A DNA stretch of 64,000 bases from Deltaproteobacteria bacterium (GTDB taxonomy: Bacteria; Myxococcota_A; UBA796; SXON01). The position numbers and the translations under genes were made by a program. The notes under the pieces were generated by a model that was not told where the DNA came from, made no database searches, and saw only the letters and a list, made by a program, of their open reading frames with translations. Below, in pieces: positions 9,843 to 18,087 of the stretch. Every line of letters begins with the position of its first letter. The stretch's first letter is position 1. The stretch covers positions 55,775 to 119,774 of the forward strand of contig CANFCK010000013.1 of NCBI GenBank assembly GCA_947445035.1. Reading direction: 5' to 3'.

Positions 9843-12800
9843 CAGATGGCGCCGACGGCGAAGTGCACCCGAAGTGCGGGCTCCTGCCGGTAGTCGAGCG
9901 GCATGGGGTTGAAGCCGAGGTCAAGCTGGAGCGGGCCGATGGGGGTCGAGCGGCGGATGCCAATGCCCGTGCCCAGACGCACCAACGGGTCGGTGCCACG
10001 CCCCTCTGAGTCCGTCGTGACGGCGGGCGTCAGCCACCACACGTTGCCGACATCGGCGAAAAGCGCCACTTGCCAGACGCTCCAACCCGGCAGGCCCAAC
10101 TTCGAGAACGGGACGTTGAGCTCGACGGTGCCTACCGCCATCGCATCGCCGCCCGTGGTGACCCAGCGGCCGGCCGCCTCGCGTTGGCTGTAGTCCAAGA
10201 GCGGTTGCAGGGCGTCTGGCCAGGCCACGCGCTCGGCGCCGACGTAGTTGGCGGGCCCGATCTGATCGATGTCAAAGCCGCGGAAGGAGCCCCCGCCGCC
10301 GGCCCGGAAACGATCCTCGACCGGGAGGTTGACCCCTTCGTTGGGCACGATGGCCACGCCCCCGCGGAGCCGCAGCACCAAGCCCAATCCGGCCGCCGGA
10401 ACCAGCTGCGTCCAACTGCCATCGGCCTTGACGAAGGCGATGTCGCTGACCAGATCGTCGTTGACCCGCAGGCTGACGGCACCGAGTCCGCCTCGCGTCG
10501 CGTTGGCGGCGTCGTCCCGGAAGTCCAGCACCAAGCTGGCCTCGATGCCGCTGGCCCAGCGACCTTCGCTCGGCAGCACCGGCTCTGGCTCGACGGCCTC
10601 GACGACCCCGAGCTCGGTCTGCCAGGCGTCGTCGTTGACCAGAACACCCGGGTCGACATCCAACAACTGTCGTAGTTGCGCCCGGTAGCCCAGCTCGGCC
10701 GTCGCCCCCCCCCCCAGCTTCAGCTGCACCCCGGCCCCGCCGCCAGACCGTCGTAAGCGATAGGTGCGCTCCTGCTGTTCTTCGTTGAGGAGGATGTCGA
10801 CGGACACCCGTTCGCCGGCCGTGGGGAGGTCGGGCGCTTCGTAGCGCAGCGCCGCCTTCCACTCCGGCGCCAGCCAGTCCGGCGTCCAGGTGTCCCCGAC
10901 CCACCCGATGCCCGCCTGCCCGTAGAGCGTCAGGCGGTGGGCACGCCCCCAGAGGTTGCGGTGGCTCGCCCGGGCGAAAAGCGCAGCTCCGTTGTCGGTC
11001 GCCACGCCGCCCCCGACGTCGAAGGCCAGATTCCGCTTTTCCTGAACGGTGATCAGCACGTCCTTGACGCGGTCCTCGTCGCCGACCGGCTCGACGCTCA
11101 CCCGCGAGAAGACGCCCAACTCGTAGAGCGACCGTCGAATCCTGGCCAGTTTTTCCGGCGAGACGGGATCGCCGGGATGCACGTCCACGGGGCGCCCAAT
11201 CGTCTCCCGGCGCGTTCGCGTGTGTCCGGTGATCTGCACCGACCGCGCGAGGACGATGGGACCGGGAACCACGGTGACGACGACAACGGCGCGCTCCCCG
11301 GTGGCGTCCAGGCTCGTCTCCACCTTGGCATCGGCGTGAAGGAAACCCTCCTCCCGGTGGGTCTCGACCACGCGCCGCGCCCGCTCGGCCAGCGTGTTGG
11401 GGTTGAGCGGCCGCCCCACCAGGTCCGCGAAGAGCACCCGACCGACGACACCAGGCGCGCCCCCGCGCACATCGACGCGGACCACCGACGCGCGGGGGCC
11501 GGCTGCCACCCGGTAGGTGACGTCCACTTCGCGGCGCTGGCCGACGGTCCCCGCAGCCGGCGTCCACCCGCTCCGCGTGACGGCGACGCGCGGATAGCCT
11601 TGCGCCCGGTAGAATTCCTCGATGGCTTGTGCCGCTCGGTCGGCCGCCTCGGGCGTGATGGTCTGGCGGGCAAACGCAGGTGTGTCCAGCTTCTCAGACG
11701 CAGACTCCGCCGTGGCCTGACAGAGGAACCGCTCGGAGCGCCGGCGCGCGGCCGCCACGGCGGGGGTCTCGCCGCGGGCGCGAGGTTGCGCGAGACACCC
11801 GGAAAAGCCCCCGCGGCTGGACACGCCGATCACATCAGGGTCGACCGGTTCACCCTCCACGCGGGCGCCGCGCAGCGCGTAGCGGGGGCCCCGTTTGCCA
11901 TCGAGCCCAAGGCGCACCGCAGTCTCGGTCTCGACCACCGTCACCTCGATCGCCGCCTCGAGCCAACCTGCGGCCTGGGCCTCCGCCGAAAGGCGACTGC
12001 CGGCCTCGTCGGCAAAGTTACGGCCGAGGCGGGCTCCGTCATCCAGCGCCATCGCCGAGATCAGCTCGGGTTCATTCGGCAGCCGAGACCGATCCACCGG
12101 GTCGGAGTAGCCGATGGTCCAGGGGCGGCGGGGCTCGATGAGCACCGAAAGCCGTTCGCCACCCTCAGGATGGGCCGCAAGCTTGAGGTTGACCCTGGCC
12201 TCGGGCCACCACGGGCGGCGCCACCACAAGAAGGCGCCAGGCCACGCGTGGAGCCGTTCGGTCAGCGCGTCCTGTGCGGCGCGGAGCGCGGCATCGGTCC
12301 ATGGTTTCCCGACCGACACTCCCTCGCCTGCCAGGATGCGGCGTGTCTCGGCCTCGGACAGCGCGTCGTTCGGCCGGACCTTCACTTCCCGGACCAGTTG
12401 AGGCGCCCCCTCGACGACCGAAATGGCCACGAGGGCGTCCCCTTCGTCGTCCCAACTGCGCTCGAGCCCCGCGTCGGCCGCCGGCCAGCCCCGGAGGCGG
12501 TAGGCCGCCTCGATCAACCCCTCCCAGCGAAGCGGTTCGTCCCGATCCCACGCCTCACCCTCTGCAAGCCCGATGGGCCCCAGCAGATCACGAACCGCAA
12601 ACGCACGTACGCCTACGACGGTCAACCGGGCGATCCGCGGCGCCGCCCAGACGCGGTACTCGACCTTGACGCCTTCTACTTCCTCGCCGTTCGCCAGCTT
12701 GACCGGCCATGGCTCCACCCAGGCCTCTACCTGCCCGAACTCGCCGGCGCGAAAAATAGTCGCGACATCTTGGCGCACATCCATTGGCAGGAAGAGCGCG

Positions 12801-13012
12801 CCCTGCCGCATGCGGAGCAGGGGGTCGAGGGTTTCGCGACCCAGACCGCCGCGGGGGGCGGCGATCGTCACATACGCGACGAGGCGTCCGGACCAATGCT
12901 GGAGGTCTGTCGCCCATCGCTCCGGGGCATGCGGATCGGCGGGCGCGGTTGCCCCGTCCGTCTCCCCCGCCAGCGCCAGACCAAGGAGGAGCGCGATCAG
13001 TCCAGCTCCCAC
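9842..13012 (-). CDS. tamA: Outer-membrane assembly factor of the Omp85/BamA family (TamA-like)
   Basis: This 1056-residue protein starts at GTG 13012, overlapping the tamB end by 16 bp. A short signal (GLIALLLGLALAGE) is followed by several POTRA-like repeats. These include GFLHADAKVETSLD, QITGHTRTRRETIGR and RRSLYELGVFSRVSVEPVGD, the last being the typical final POTRA. The C-terminal half is a 16-strand surface-antigen barrel: DVGGGVATDNGAALFARASH, the lid motif FRAGGGGSFRGFD and a terminal strand ending in a hydrophobic residue. Omp85 proteins insert barrels into the outer membrane. Adjacency to tamB makes a TamA role more likely than BamA. The POTRA region is longer than the three of E. 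coli TamA (577 residues). Confidence 0.88.
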   Translation of the reverse strand: MGAGLIALLLGLALAGETDGATAPADPHAPERWATDLQHWSGRLVAYVTIAAPRGGLGRETLDPLLRMRQGALFLPMDVRQDVATIFRAGEFGQVEAWVEPWPVKLANGEEVEGVKVEYRVWAAPRIARLTVVGVRAFAVRDLLGPIGLAEGEAWDRDEPLRWEGLIEAAYRLRGWPAADAGLERSWDDEGDALVAISVVEGAPQLVREVKVRPNDALSEAETRRILAGEGVSVGKPWTDAALRAAQDALTERLHAWPGAFLWWRRPWWPEARVNLKLAAHPEGGERLSVLIEPRRPWTIGYSDPVDRSRLPNEPELISAMALDDGARLGRNFADEAGSRLSAEAQAAGWLEAAIEVTVVETETAVRLGLDGKRGPRYALRGARVEGEPVDPDVIGVSSRGGFSGCLAQPRARGETPAVAAARRRSERFLCQATAESASEKLDTPAFARQTITPEAADRAAQAIEEFYRAQGYPRVAVTRSGWTPAAGTVGQRREVDVTYRVAAGPRASVVRVDVRGGAPGVVGRVLFADLVGRPLNPNTLAERARRVVETHREEGFLHADAKVETSLDATGERAVVVVTVVPGPIVLARSVQITGHTRTRRETIGRPVDVHPGDPVSPEKLARIRRSLYELGVFSRVSVEPVGDEDRVKDVLITVQEKRNLAFDVGGGVATDNGAALFARASHRNLWGRAHRLTLYGQAGIGWVGDTWTPDWLAPEWKAALRYEAPDLPTAGERVSVDILLNEEQQERTYRLRRSGGGAGVQLKLGGGATAELGYRAQLRQLLDVDPGVLVNDDAWQTELGVVEAVEPEPVLPSEGRWASGIEASLVLDFRDDAANATRGGLGAVSLRVNDDLVSDIAFVKADGSWTQLVPAAGLGLVLRLRGGVAIVPNEGVNLPVEDRFRAGGGGSFRGFDIDQIGPANYVGAERVAWPDALQPLLDYSQREAAGRWVTTGGDAMAVGTVELNVPFSKLGLPGWSVWQVALFADVGNVWWLTPAVTTDSEGRGTDPLVRLGTGIGIRRSTPIGPLQLDLGFNPMPLDYRQEPALRVHFAVGAI

Positions 13013-16000
13013 CGATATTTAAGCTCGGCACCAAAGGCCGCGCCCAGGTCGAGCGTCCGCCCCTCCTCCTGGCTGGTGGAGTAGGCCGAGGCGAAAAGCC
13101 CCCGGGTAATCTGGCGCTCGATCGCCAGGTACAGGTCGTAGTCGGCGAGATCGAGCTCGCCAGTTGCGGTGAAGCCCAAGAAGTCCTTCTGGCCCACGAC
13201 GCGCCAATTGCTGTCGAGCGTCGGGGTGCCGCGCGCGCCGCTGCCACTGACTAGGTTCCATCGGTCTACCAGCTGCGCCGGCGCCGTGGCCACTTGCGCC
13301 GCCAGCAGGTCCGTGGCCTGGGCGGCAAGCGCGGCTGCGGCGACGCCGCCGTACTGTTCGAATTCCTCGCGCGTCATGCCGAAGAGCAGCAGTGTATTGA
13401 CGTCGGCCTGCGAGAGGTAGGGGTCCGAGCTCGTCGTCGTGTTCCAGTCCGAGAACGGCCCCGTGACCGAGTAGAAAACGCGGTAGCTCTGCTCACGGCC
13501 GCTCACCTCGGTCTGTAGCGCGATGTCGAGGTCCGGGTCGAAGGTGTACGGGTCGATGAAGCGGATTTCGCCCCGGGTGATCTCGAAGTCGCGATCCTGC
13601 AGGTACATGTGGCCGCCCTCGTCGACCAGGATGGAGCCGATCATCCCGGGTCGTTGGGTGTCGCCGACCACCCGAAGCGACGCGGAGGCCACCCCTTCCG
13701 CCAGGTTGTTGCGCAATCGAATGGTATCGTTCGCGGTGACCGTGAGGTCCATGCTGAAATAGTCCTCGCGACCGGCCGAGGCGGACTCGGTGAGCCGGCT
13801 TGCTTGCAACGCCAGGATGTTGCCCTCCCAATCCACTCGATCTCGGAACTGCATGTCGGTCAGCACGATGTCTCCGCTGAGGAGCAGATCGCCCACGGGT
13901 CCGTCGAAGCGCAGCTCCGCGCCACCCTGGAGCGCGGGGAGGTAATCGAAGTAGCGAATGTGGGCGTCGGCGAGGCGTGCGGAAAGATCGAAACGAGTGG
14001 GAACCCAAGCCGGCGCGGTGATCGTCCCCGCCGCATCGACGCGCCCGCCCCCGACGTCGGCCGTGACCTCCTCGATGACGTATCTGGTGCCGTCCGTGGT
14101 GACTCGGGCGTCGAGACTGGTGAAGGTGGCCGGGAAATAGTCGGTGCGGAGGGTGGCGTCCTGGGTCTGCACGGTGGCGCGCACCCCGGCCGGACCTACA
14201 GCGGTCCCAAACTCGGCGTCGATCGTCAGGCCCCCCTCAGCGGTCGTCACCCCGGGTGCGAAGAGCCGCACCAGGTCGAGATCAGCGGTGCCTCCCGCCC
14301 GGAAGTTGGCCCGACCATCGGCGGTCGTCCACCCCTCCACGCCGAGGCGTGTCCGCTCGTCGGCGAGGGTGAGCCCGGGCACCTGCACCGAGGCACCGTG
14401 TACCGCAATGACCCAGTCGTCCGGGTTTGTGAGGTGGTGACGACCCCACGACACCTCAACCTTTGGGAAGCGCGCGTCGATGTCGACGGGCGTCGGATCG
14501 TCGCCGATCTGCCCCGCGAGGTCGACTTCCCCCGTCAGAGTCGCCAACACCGGTGTGCCGTCGGCGCCTTCCGGGTACAGGACGTGCATCGGGAAATTCG
14601 ACAGCGCCGCGTGTAGGTCGTAGGGCTGCTGCCCGTAGATCCCGAGGTGCCCGCTCAACGTCGCGGCGTCACCCAAAAGCGCAGCGCTCCACGCCAGGGT
14701 GCCCCCGGGCTCCGTCGAGAAAACCAGCCGGGAGTCCACTACATTGCGACGGTTGACCTGGGCGCGCTGCACGACGAGCCGACCTCGTGGCTCCCAGTCC
14801 ATAAGCGTGCCGCCGACGCGCACGTCACCCACGATTTCACCTCTTACATCAAGCGGATTTTCGCGAAGATGGTCGAGGCGTTCCAGGCGGAAGCCATCCG
14901 TGAGCACCTCGACGTTCATCGCGTACTGACGCCCAACGCTGCCCCGCGCCAGCACAACCTCTTCGCCGCGCCGCAAGGTGAGATCGTCGATCGCGAGGAT
15001 GCCGTCGTCCATCCACGCGGTGGCCTCGCCGGAGTCGAAGGCTTCGCCGTAAACATCGACGGCGTCGAGCTCAAAGTGAACCTCGCCGCTGAGGCGCGTG
15101 GGCGGACCGTGCAAGAGCGCGCTGCCACGAACCGCTCCATCCACGCCGGGGAGGTCGACGAAGATCCCGGTCAGATCGGCGACCCGGCCACCCGGAACCG
15201 CGATCTGGGCGTCCATCCACATCGCCGCGCCACCGACCACCAACGAATAGTTGCCAAGGAACTCGGTCGTCCCGCGACGCCCGCGGATCTCGGTGAAGTC
15301 GAGCCGCTCCATGTCACTTTCCAGGTGGGTACGGAGCTCTTCGGCGATGGGAAGGTCCAAAACCACGGCATCGCGGACGTTGAGCGAGGCGCTCGCCTGA
15401 AGGTTGTCGAATGGACCGGACAGCGAGCCCTCGATGTGCGCCGAACCGCCCAGACCCGCCCCACCCAGCGGGGCAAGCCAGCTCAAATCGACATCGTCAA
15501 GCTCAGCGCGAAGCAGGAGCGGTCCGTTCGGCAAAAAGCCGATGTCGGCCCAGGCGCGACCCCGGCCAGGCCCGACGCGGGTGTCCGTCGCATCCAGGAT
15601 GATGTGGTTGGCATCCAAGACCAGCGCTCCGGCCACACGCGCCCGCGGCACGTCCAACATCACCTCGGCCTGCCCATCGTAGGGCCCGTTGCGAACCACG
15701 AGATTCCCGACGTTGACCTCGAACGGTCCCTCCAAGCGCAACGGGTCGAGCGTGCCCGTCACGTGGGCCTCGACGTCCGCCGGGAAATCGACCCAGGGGT
15801 TGGCAAAGCCTCCGGTCTGACGCAACACCCGTCCCAGGTGGACACCTTCCGCCAAAACGGCTGCCTCGACGGCAAACGTGTCGATGTCGACCGTCGCGAC
15901 GACATCGACTACACCATCACCCCAGGGCAGTCGCAACCGCTCAGACGAAGCGGTGGTCCCCGCGAAGTGCACCGGGCCGACGATCTCACCCAAGCGCACG

Positions 16001-16905
16001 GCGAAGGGGACGTCCGCGGCGTCGATCAACCACAAGACCACCCCCTCGGTGGCCACGTGTCCGTCGACCGTTGGCGCGCTGGTGCTGCCACCCAACGTCA
16101 CGTCGAGGCCCACGACGCCATCGACGTAGCTCCTCGGGTCGTCGGGGCTCGTCGTAAACCCCGGAAGCGCCACCCGAAGCGAAAGGTCGCCACCGATCGG
16201 ACCGCCCGCGACCACCGATACGCTTCCGTCCACGGCGAAGTGATCGAAGGTGACATCGATCGAGGGTGCCACGACCCCCTTCGGGGAGAGCAGGACATGC
16301 TTGAACCGCGTCGGTCCTGCCTTTTCGTGAATGCGCCCGACGTCGACCGTCAGCCCTCCGAACGCGATGTCGGAACGCCTGTCGAGCTCAGCCCCGACGT
16401 CCACATCAACCAGCTCCACGCGGAGATCGGCGCCCTCGATGAGCAGCTGCCCATTGAGGACGACCAGCTCCCGCCAGGGGAATTCGCTCAGCGGGCTCCC
16501 ACTCTTGGACACCCGCCGCTCGCGGAACTCGCGCAGCCCGTCCGCGTCAAGGTGTAGGTGCACGTCCGGGCTGTCCACGGTGAGCCGGATCAGGCCGGGA
16601 CGCCACTCCTGCACGCCAAACAGCGCCCGGACGCTTCGTACCCCTACGATCCGCTCGCCATCGGCTCGACCGGCGATCACCACACCCTCGAGCGCCACCT
16701 CGGGAGGAAAGTAGGAGACCTTCACCCCGCCGACCGTCACCTCCTCGCCGAGCGCCGCCTCGACCAACGTCTGCACGGTCGTTCCGGCGATGCGCGCCGC
16801 GAGGTCGGTCTTGAGCACCAAGAGCGCGCCCGCCACGAGGACCACGGGCAACAGCCACCAACGGCGGCGACGGCGGGGGCGGGGGCTTGCGGTGTCGAGC
16901 GCCAC
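12997..16905 (-). CDS. tamB: TamB/YtfN-family translocation and assembly protein
   Basis: This 1302-residue protein has one N-terminal membrane anchor (RRRRRWWLLPVVLVAGALLV), followed by a very long beta-rich AsmA-like/TamB body and a C-terminal TamB domain. That domain contains FRDRVDWEGNILALQA, TLLLFGMTREEFEQYGG and the terminal DYDLYLAIERQITRG with ELKYRWELD. TamB spans the periplasm and works with TamA in outer-membrane protein insertion and phospholipid transport. Its length matches the family. It is the first gene of a leftward set in which every stop overlaps the next start (tamB, tamA, membrane protein, RDD remnant), so co-translation is likely. Confidence 0.88.
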   Translation of the reverse strand: MALDTASPRPRRRRRWWLLPVVLVAGALLVLKTDLAARIAGTTVQTLVEAALGEEVTVGGVKVSYFPPEVALEGVVIAGRADGERIVGVRSVRALFGVQEWRPGLIRLTVDSPDVHLHLDADGLREFRERRVSKSGSPLSEFPWRELVVLNGQLLIEGADLRVELVDVDVGAELDRRSDIAFGGLTVDVGRIHEKAGPTRFKHVLLSPKGVVAPSIDVTFDHFAVDGSVSVVAGGPIGGDLSLRVALPGFTTSPDDPRSYVDGVVGLDVTLGGSTSAPTVDGHVATEGVVLWLIDAADVPFAVRLGEIVGPVHFAGTTASSERLRLPWGDGVVDVVATVDIDTFAVEAAVLAEGVHLGRVLRQTGGFANPWVDFPADVEAHVTGTLDPLRLEGPFEVNVGNLVVRNGPYDGQAEVMLDVPRARVAGALVLDANHIILDATDTRVGPGRGRAWADIGFLPNGPLLLRAELDDVDLSWLAPLGGAGLGGSAHIEGSLSGPFDNLQASASLNVRDAVVLDLPIAEELRTHLESDMERLDFTEIRGRRGTTEFLGNYSLVVGGAAMWMDAQIAVPGGRVADLTGIFVDLPGVDGAVRGSALLHGPPTRLSGEVHFELDAVDVYGEAFDSGEATAWMDDGILAIDDLTLRRGEEVVLARGSVGRQYAMNVEVLTDGFRLERLDHLRENPLDVRGEIVGDVRVGGTLMDWEPRGRLVVQRAQVNRRNVVDSRLVFSTEPGGTLAWSAALLGDAATLSGHLGIYGQQPYDLHAALSNFPMHVLYPEGADGTPVLATLTGEVDLAGQIGDDPTPVDIDARFPKVEVSWGRHHLTNPDDWVIAVHGASVQVPGLTLADERTRLGVEGWTTADGRANFRAGGTADLDLVRLFAPGVTTAEGGLTIDAEFGTAVGPAGVRATVQTQDATLRTDYFPATFTSLDARVTTDGTRYVIEEVTADVGGGRVDAAGTITAPAWVPTRFDLSARLADAHIRYFDYLPALQGGAELRFDGPVGDLLLSGDIVLTDMQFRDRVDWEGNILALQASRLTESASAGREDYFSMDLTVTANDTIRLRNNLAEGVASASLRVVGDTQRPGMIGSILVDEGGHMYLQDRDFEITRGEIRFIDPYTFDPDLDIALQTEVSGREQSYRVFYSVTGPFSDWNTTTSSDPYLSQADVNTLLLFGMTREEFEQYGGVAAAALAAQATDLLAAQVATAPAQLVDRWNLVSGSGARGTPTLDSNWRVVGQKDFLGFTATGELDLADYDLYLAIERQITRGLFASAYSTSQEEGRTLDLGAAFGAELKYRWELD

Positions 16906-16949
16906 GTACGTTGCCCATATGGGACACCGGGATTAGGTGCACGTGCAAC

Positions 16950-17025
16950 GCGGGCGTAGCTCAGTTGGTAGAGCACGAGCTTCCCAAGCTCGTTGTCGAG
17001 GGTTCGACTCCCTTCGCCCGCTCCA
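16950..17025 (+). tRNA. tRNA-Gly (anticodon CCC)
   Basis: A complete cloverleaf can be drawn. The acceptor stem is GCGGGCG (16950-16956) against CGCCCGC (17015-17021). The D arm has GCTC/GAGC, the anticodon stem CGAGC/GCTCG encloses the loop TTCCCAA with anticodon CCC, and the T arm has GAGGG TTCGACT CCCTT. Discriminator T and an encoded CCA follow (17022-17025). Confidence 0.97.
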
Positions 17026-17041
17026 ACGATCATCGTCCGGG

Positions 17042-17067
17042 GGGAGCGCCACGAGGATGGCGCTCCC
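17042..17067. terminator. Perfect 10-bp hairpin between tRNA-Gly and yceI
   Basis: GGGAGCGCCA (17042-17051) pairs perfectly with TGGCGCTCCC (17058-17067) around a six-base loop. It lies 16 bp after the tRNA CCA and 9 bp after the yceI stop, in the gap where both transcripts converge. There is no T run on either side, so it may be a hairpin-only terminator or 3'-end stabiliser. Confidence 0.55.
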
Positions 17068-17076
17068 GTCGGCGGC

Positions 17077-17655
17077 CTACTTCCGGGTCATCTCCACATC
17101 CAGCTCGATCTTCACTTCGTCACCGAGGATGAAGCCGCCACCGTCCAGCGCCGAGTTGTAGACGATCCCGAAGTCCTTGCGGTTGAGCGTGCCCACCGCG
17201 TGGGTGCCGGCCTTGATGTTGCCCCAGGGGTCCTTGTACTCCTTGGAGATGGTGTCGACGTGAAGCACCACTTCCTTGGTGATGCCATGCAGCGAGAGGT
17301 CGCCGACGATGTCAAAGCCGGTCGGGGTGACGTTTTTCACCGCCTTTGAGGCGTACTTGATGGTGGGGAACTTCGCGGCGTCGAAGAAGTCGGGCGAACG
17401 GAGGTGGTCGTCCCGCTTGGCGTCGCGGGTGTCGATCGTGGTCACGCTGACCTCCGCGTTGATCTTTGTCGCGCCCACGTTGGCCGCGTCGTATTCGACG
17501 GTGCCGCTGACGGTGCCGAATTCACCGCGCACGGTGGAGACCATCATGTGGGTGATGCCGAAGCCGACGCGGGTGTGCCCCGGGTCGATGGCGTAGGTTG
17601 CAGAAAGGGCAGGAGAGACGAGAAGAACGACAGTTGAGAGCATCGAGAACCTCAC
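17077..17655 (-). CDS. yceI: YceI-family periplasmic lipid-binding protein
   Basis: This 192-residue protein has a cleavable signal (MLSTVVLLVSPALSATYA). The mature part begins YAIDPGHTRVGFGITHMMVS, the hallmark of YceI proteins, which form a lipocalin-like barrel binding isoprenoid-type lipids. Family features DTRDAKRDDHLRSPDFFDAA, FPTIKYASKAV and GDLSLHGITKEVVL are all present. GAGGT sits seven bases before the ATG. It is transcribed alone, convergent with the tRNA and divergent from clpS. Its exact ligand cannot be read from sequence. Confidence 0.93.
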   Translation of the reverse strand: MRFSMLSTVVLLVSPALSATYAIDPGHTRVGFGITHMMVSTVRGEFGTVSGTVEYDAANVGATKINAEVSVTTIDTRDAKRDDHLRSPDFFDAAKFPTIKYASKAVKNVTPTGFDIVGDLSLHGITKEVVLHVDTISKEYKDPWGNIKAGTHAVGTLNRKDFGIVYNSALDGGGFILGDEVKIELDVEMTRK

Positions 17656-17754
17656 ACCCGTACAGAAATAATCGCGCCGATCTAGTCGACAAGCGGCTGA
17701 TTGATGCTCATTTCACAACAAACAACCCGGCGGCCACGCGGATAGAAGCGACGG

Positions 17755-18087
17755 ATGACCCAAGCGCCCGTCGCCGGCCCCAAGGATCCTGACATCAAGG
17801 AGGATGTGGGCGTCGCCACCCGTCCTCGGATCGAAAAGCCGAAGATGTACAAGGTCCTCCTCCACAACGACGACTACTCGACCATGGAATTCGTGGTGGA
17901 GGTGCTGATGTCGGTTTTCCGAAAGACCAAGGTCGAAGCCAACCGAATCATGCTGACCGTGCACAACGCCGGCAGCGGAGTCGCCGGTATCTACACCCGC
18001 GAGATCGCTGAGGCGAAGACGGGTCAGGCCCTCGACCTTGCGCGTAGCCGTGCCTATCCGCTCTTGGTAACGACGGAGCCGGAGTGA
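17755..18087 (+). CDS. clpS: ATP-dependent Clp protease adaptor ClpS
   Basis: This encodes 110 residues. ClpS recognises N-degron substrates and delivers them to ClpAP. The family core is clear: PKMYKVLLHNDDYSTMEFVV, then VLMSVFRKTKVEA, IMLTVHNAGSGVAG and YTREIAEAKT. The LLHNDDYSTMEFV region forms the N-end residue pocket. The stop codon overlaps the GTG start of clpA (GTGA), indicating translational coupling of adaptor and unfoldase. Confidence 0.97.
   Translation: MTQAPVAGPKDPDIKEDVGVATRPRIEKPKMYKVLLHNDDYSTMEFVVEVLMSVFRKTKVEANRIMLTVHNAGSGVAGIYTREIAEAKTGQALDLARSRAYPLLVTTEPE

Noticed and set aside
9842..13012. BamA instead of TamA
   Set aside because: Not excluded by domains, but overlap with tamB and absence of bam neighbours favour the TamA role.
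10937..16557. Long plus-strand frames (715 and 636 residues) opposite tamA and tamB
   Set aside because: tamA and tamB are clear on the minus strand; the plus-strand frames have Arg/Pro/Gly/His-rich shadow composition.
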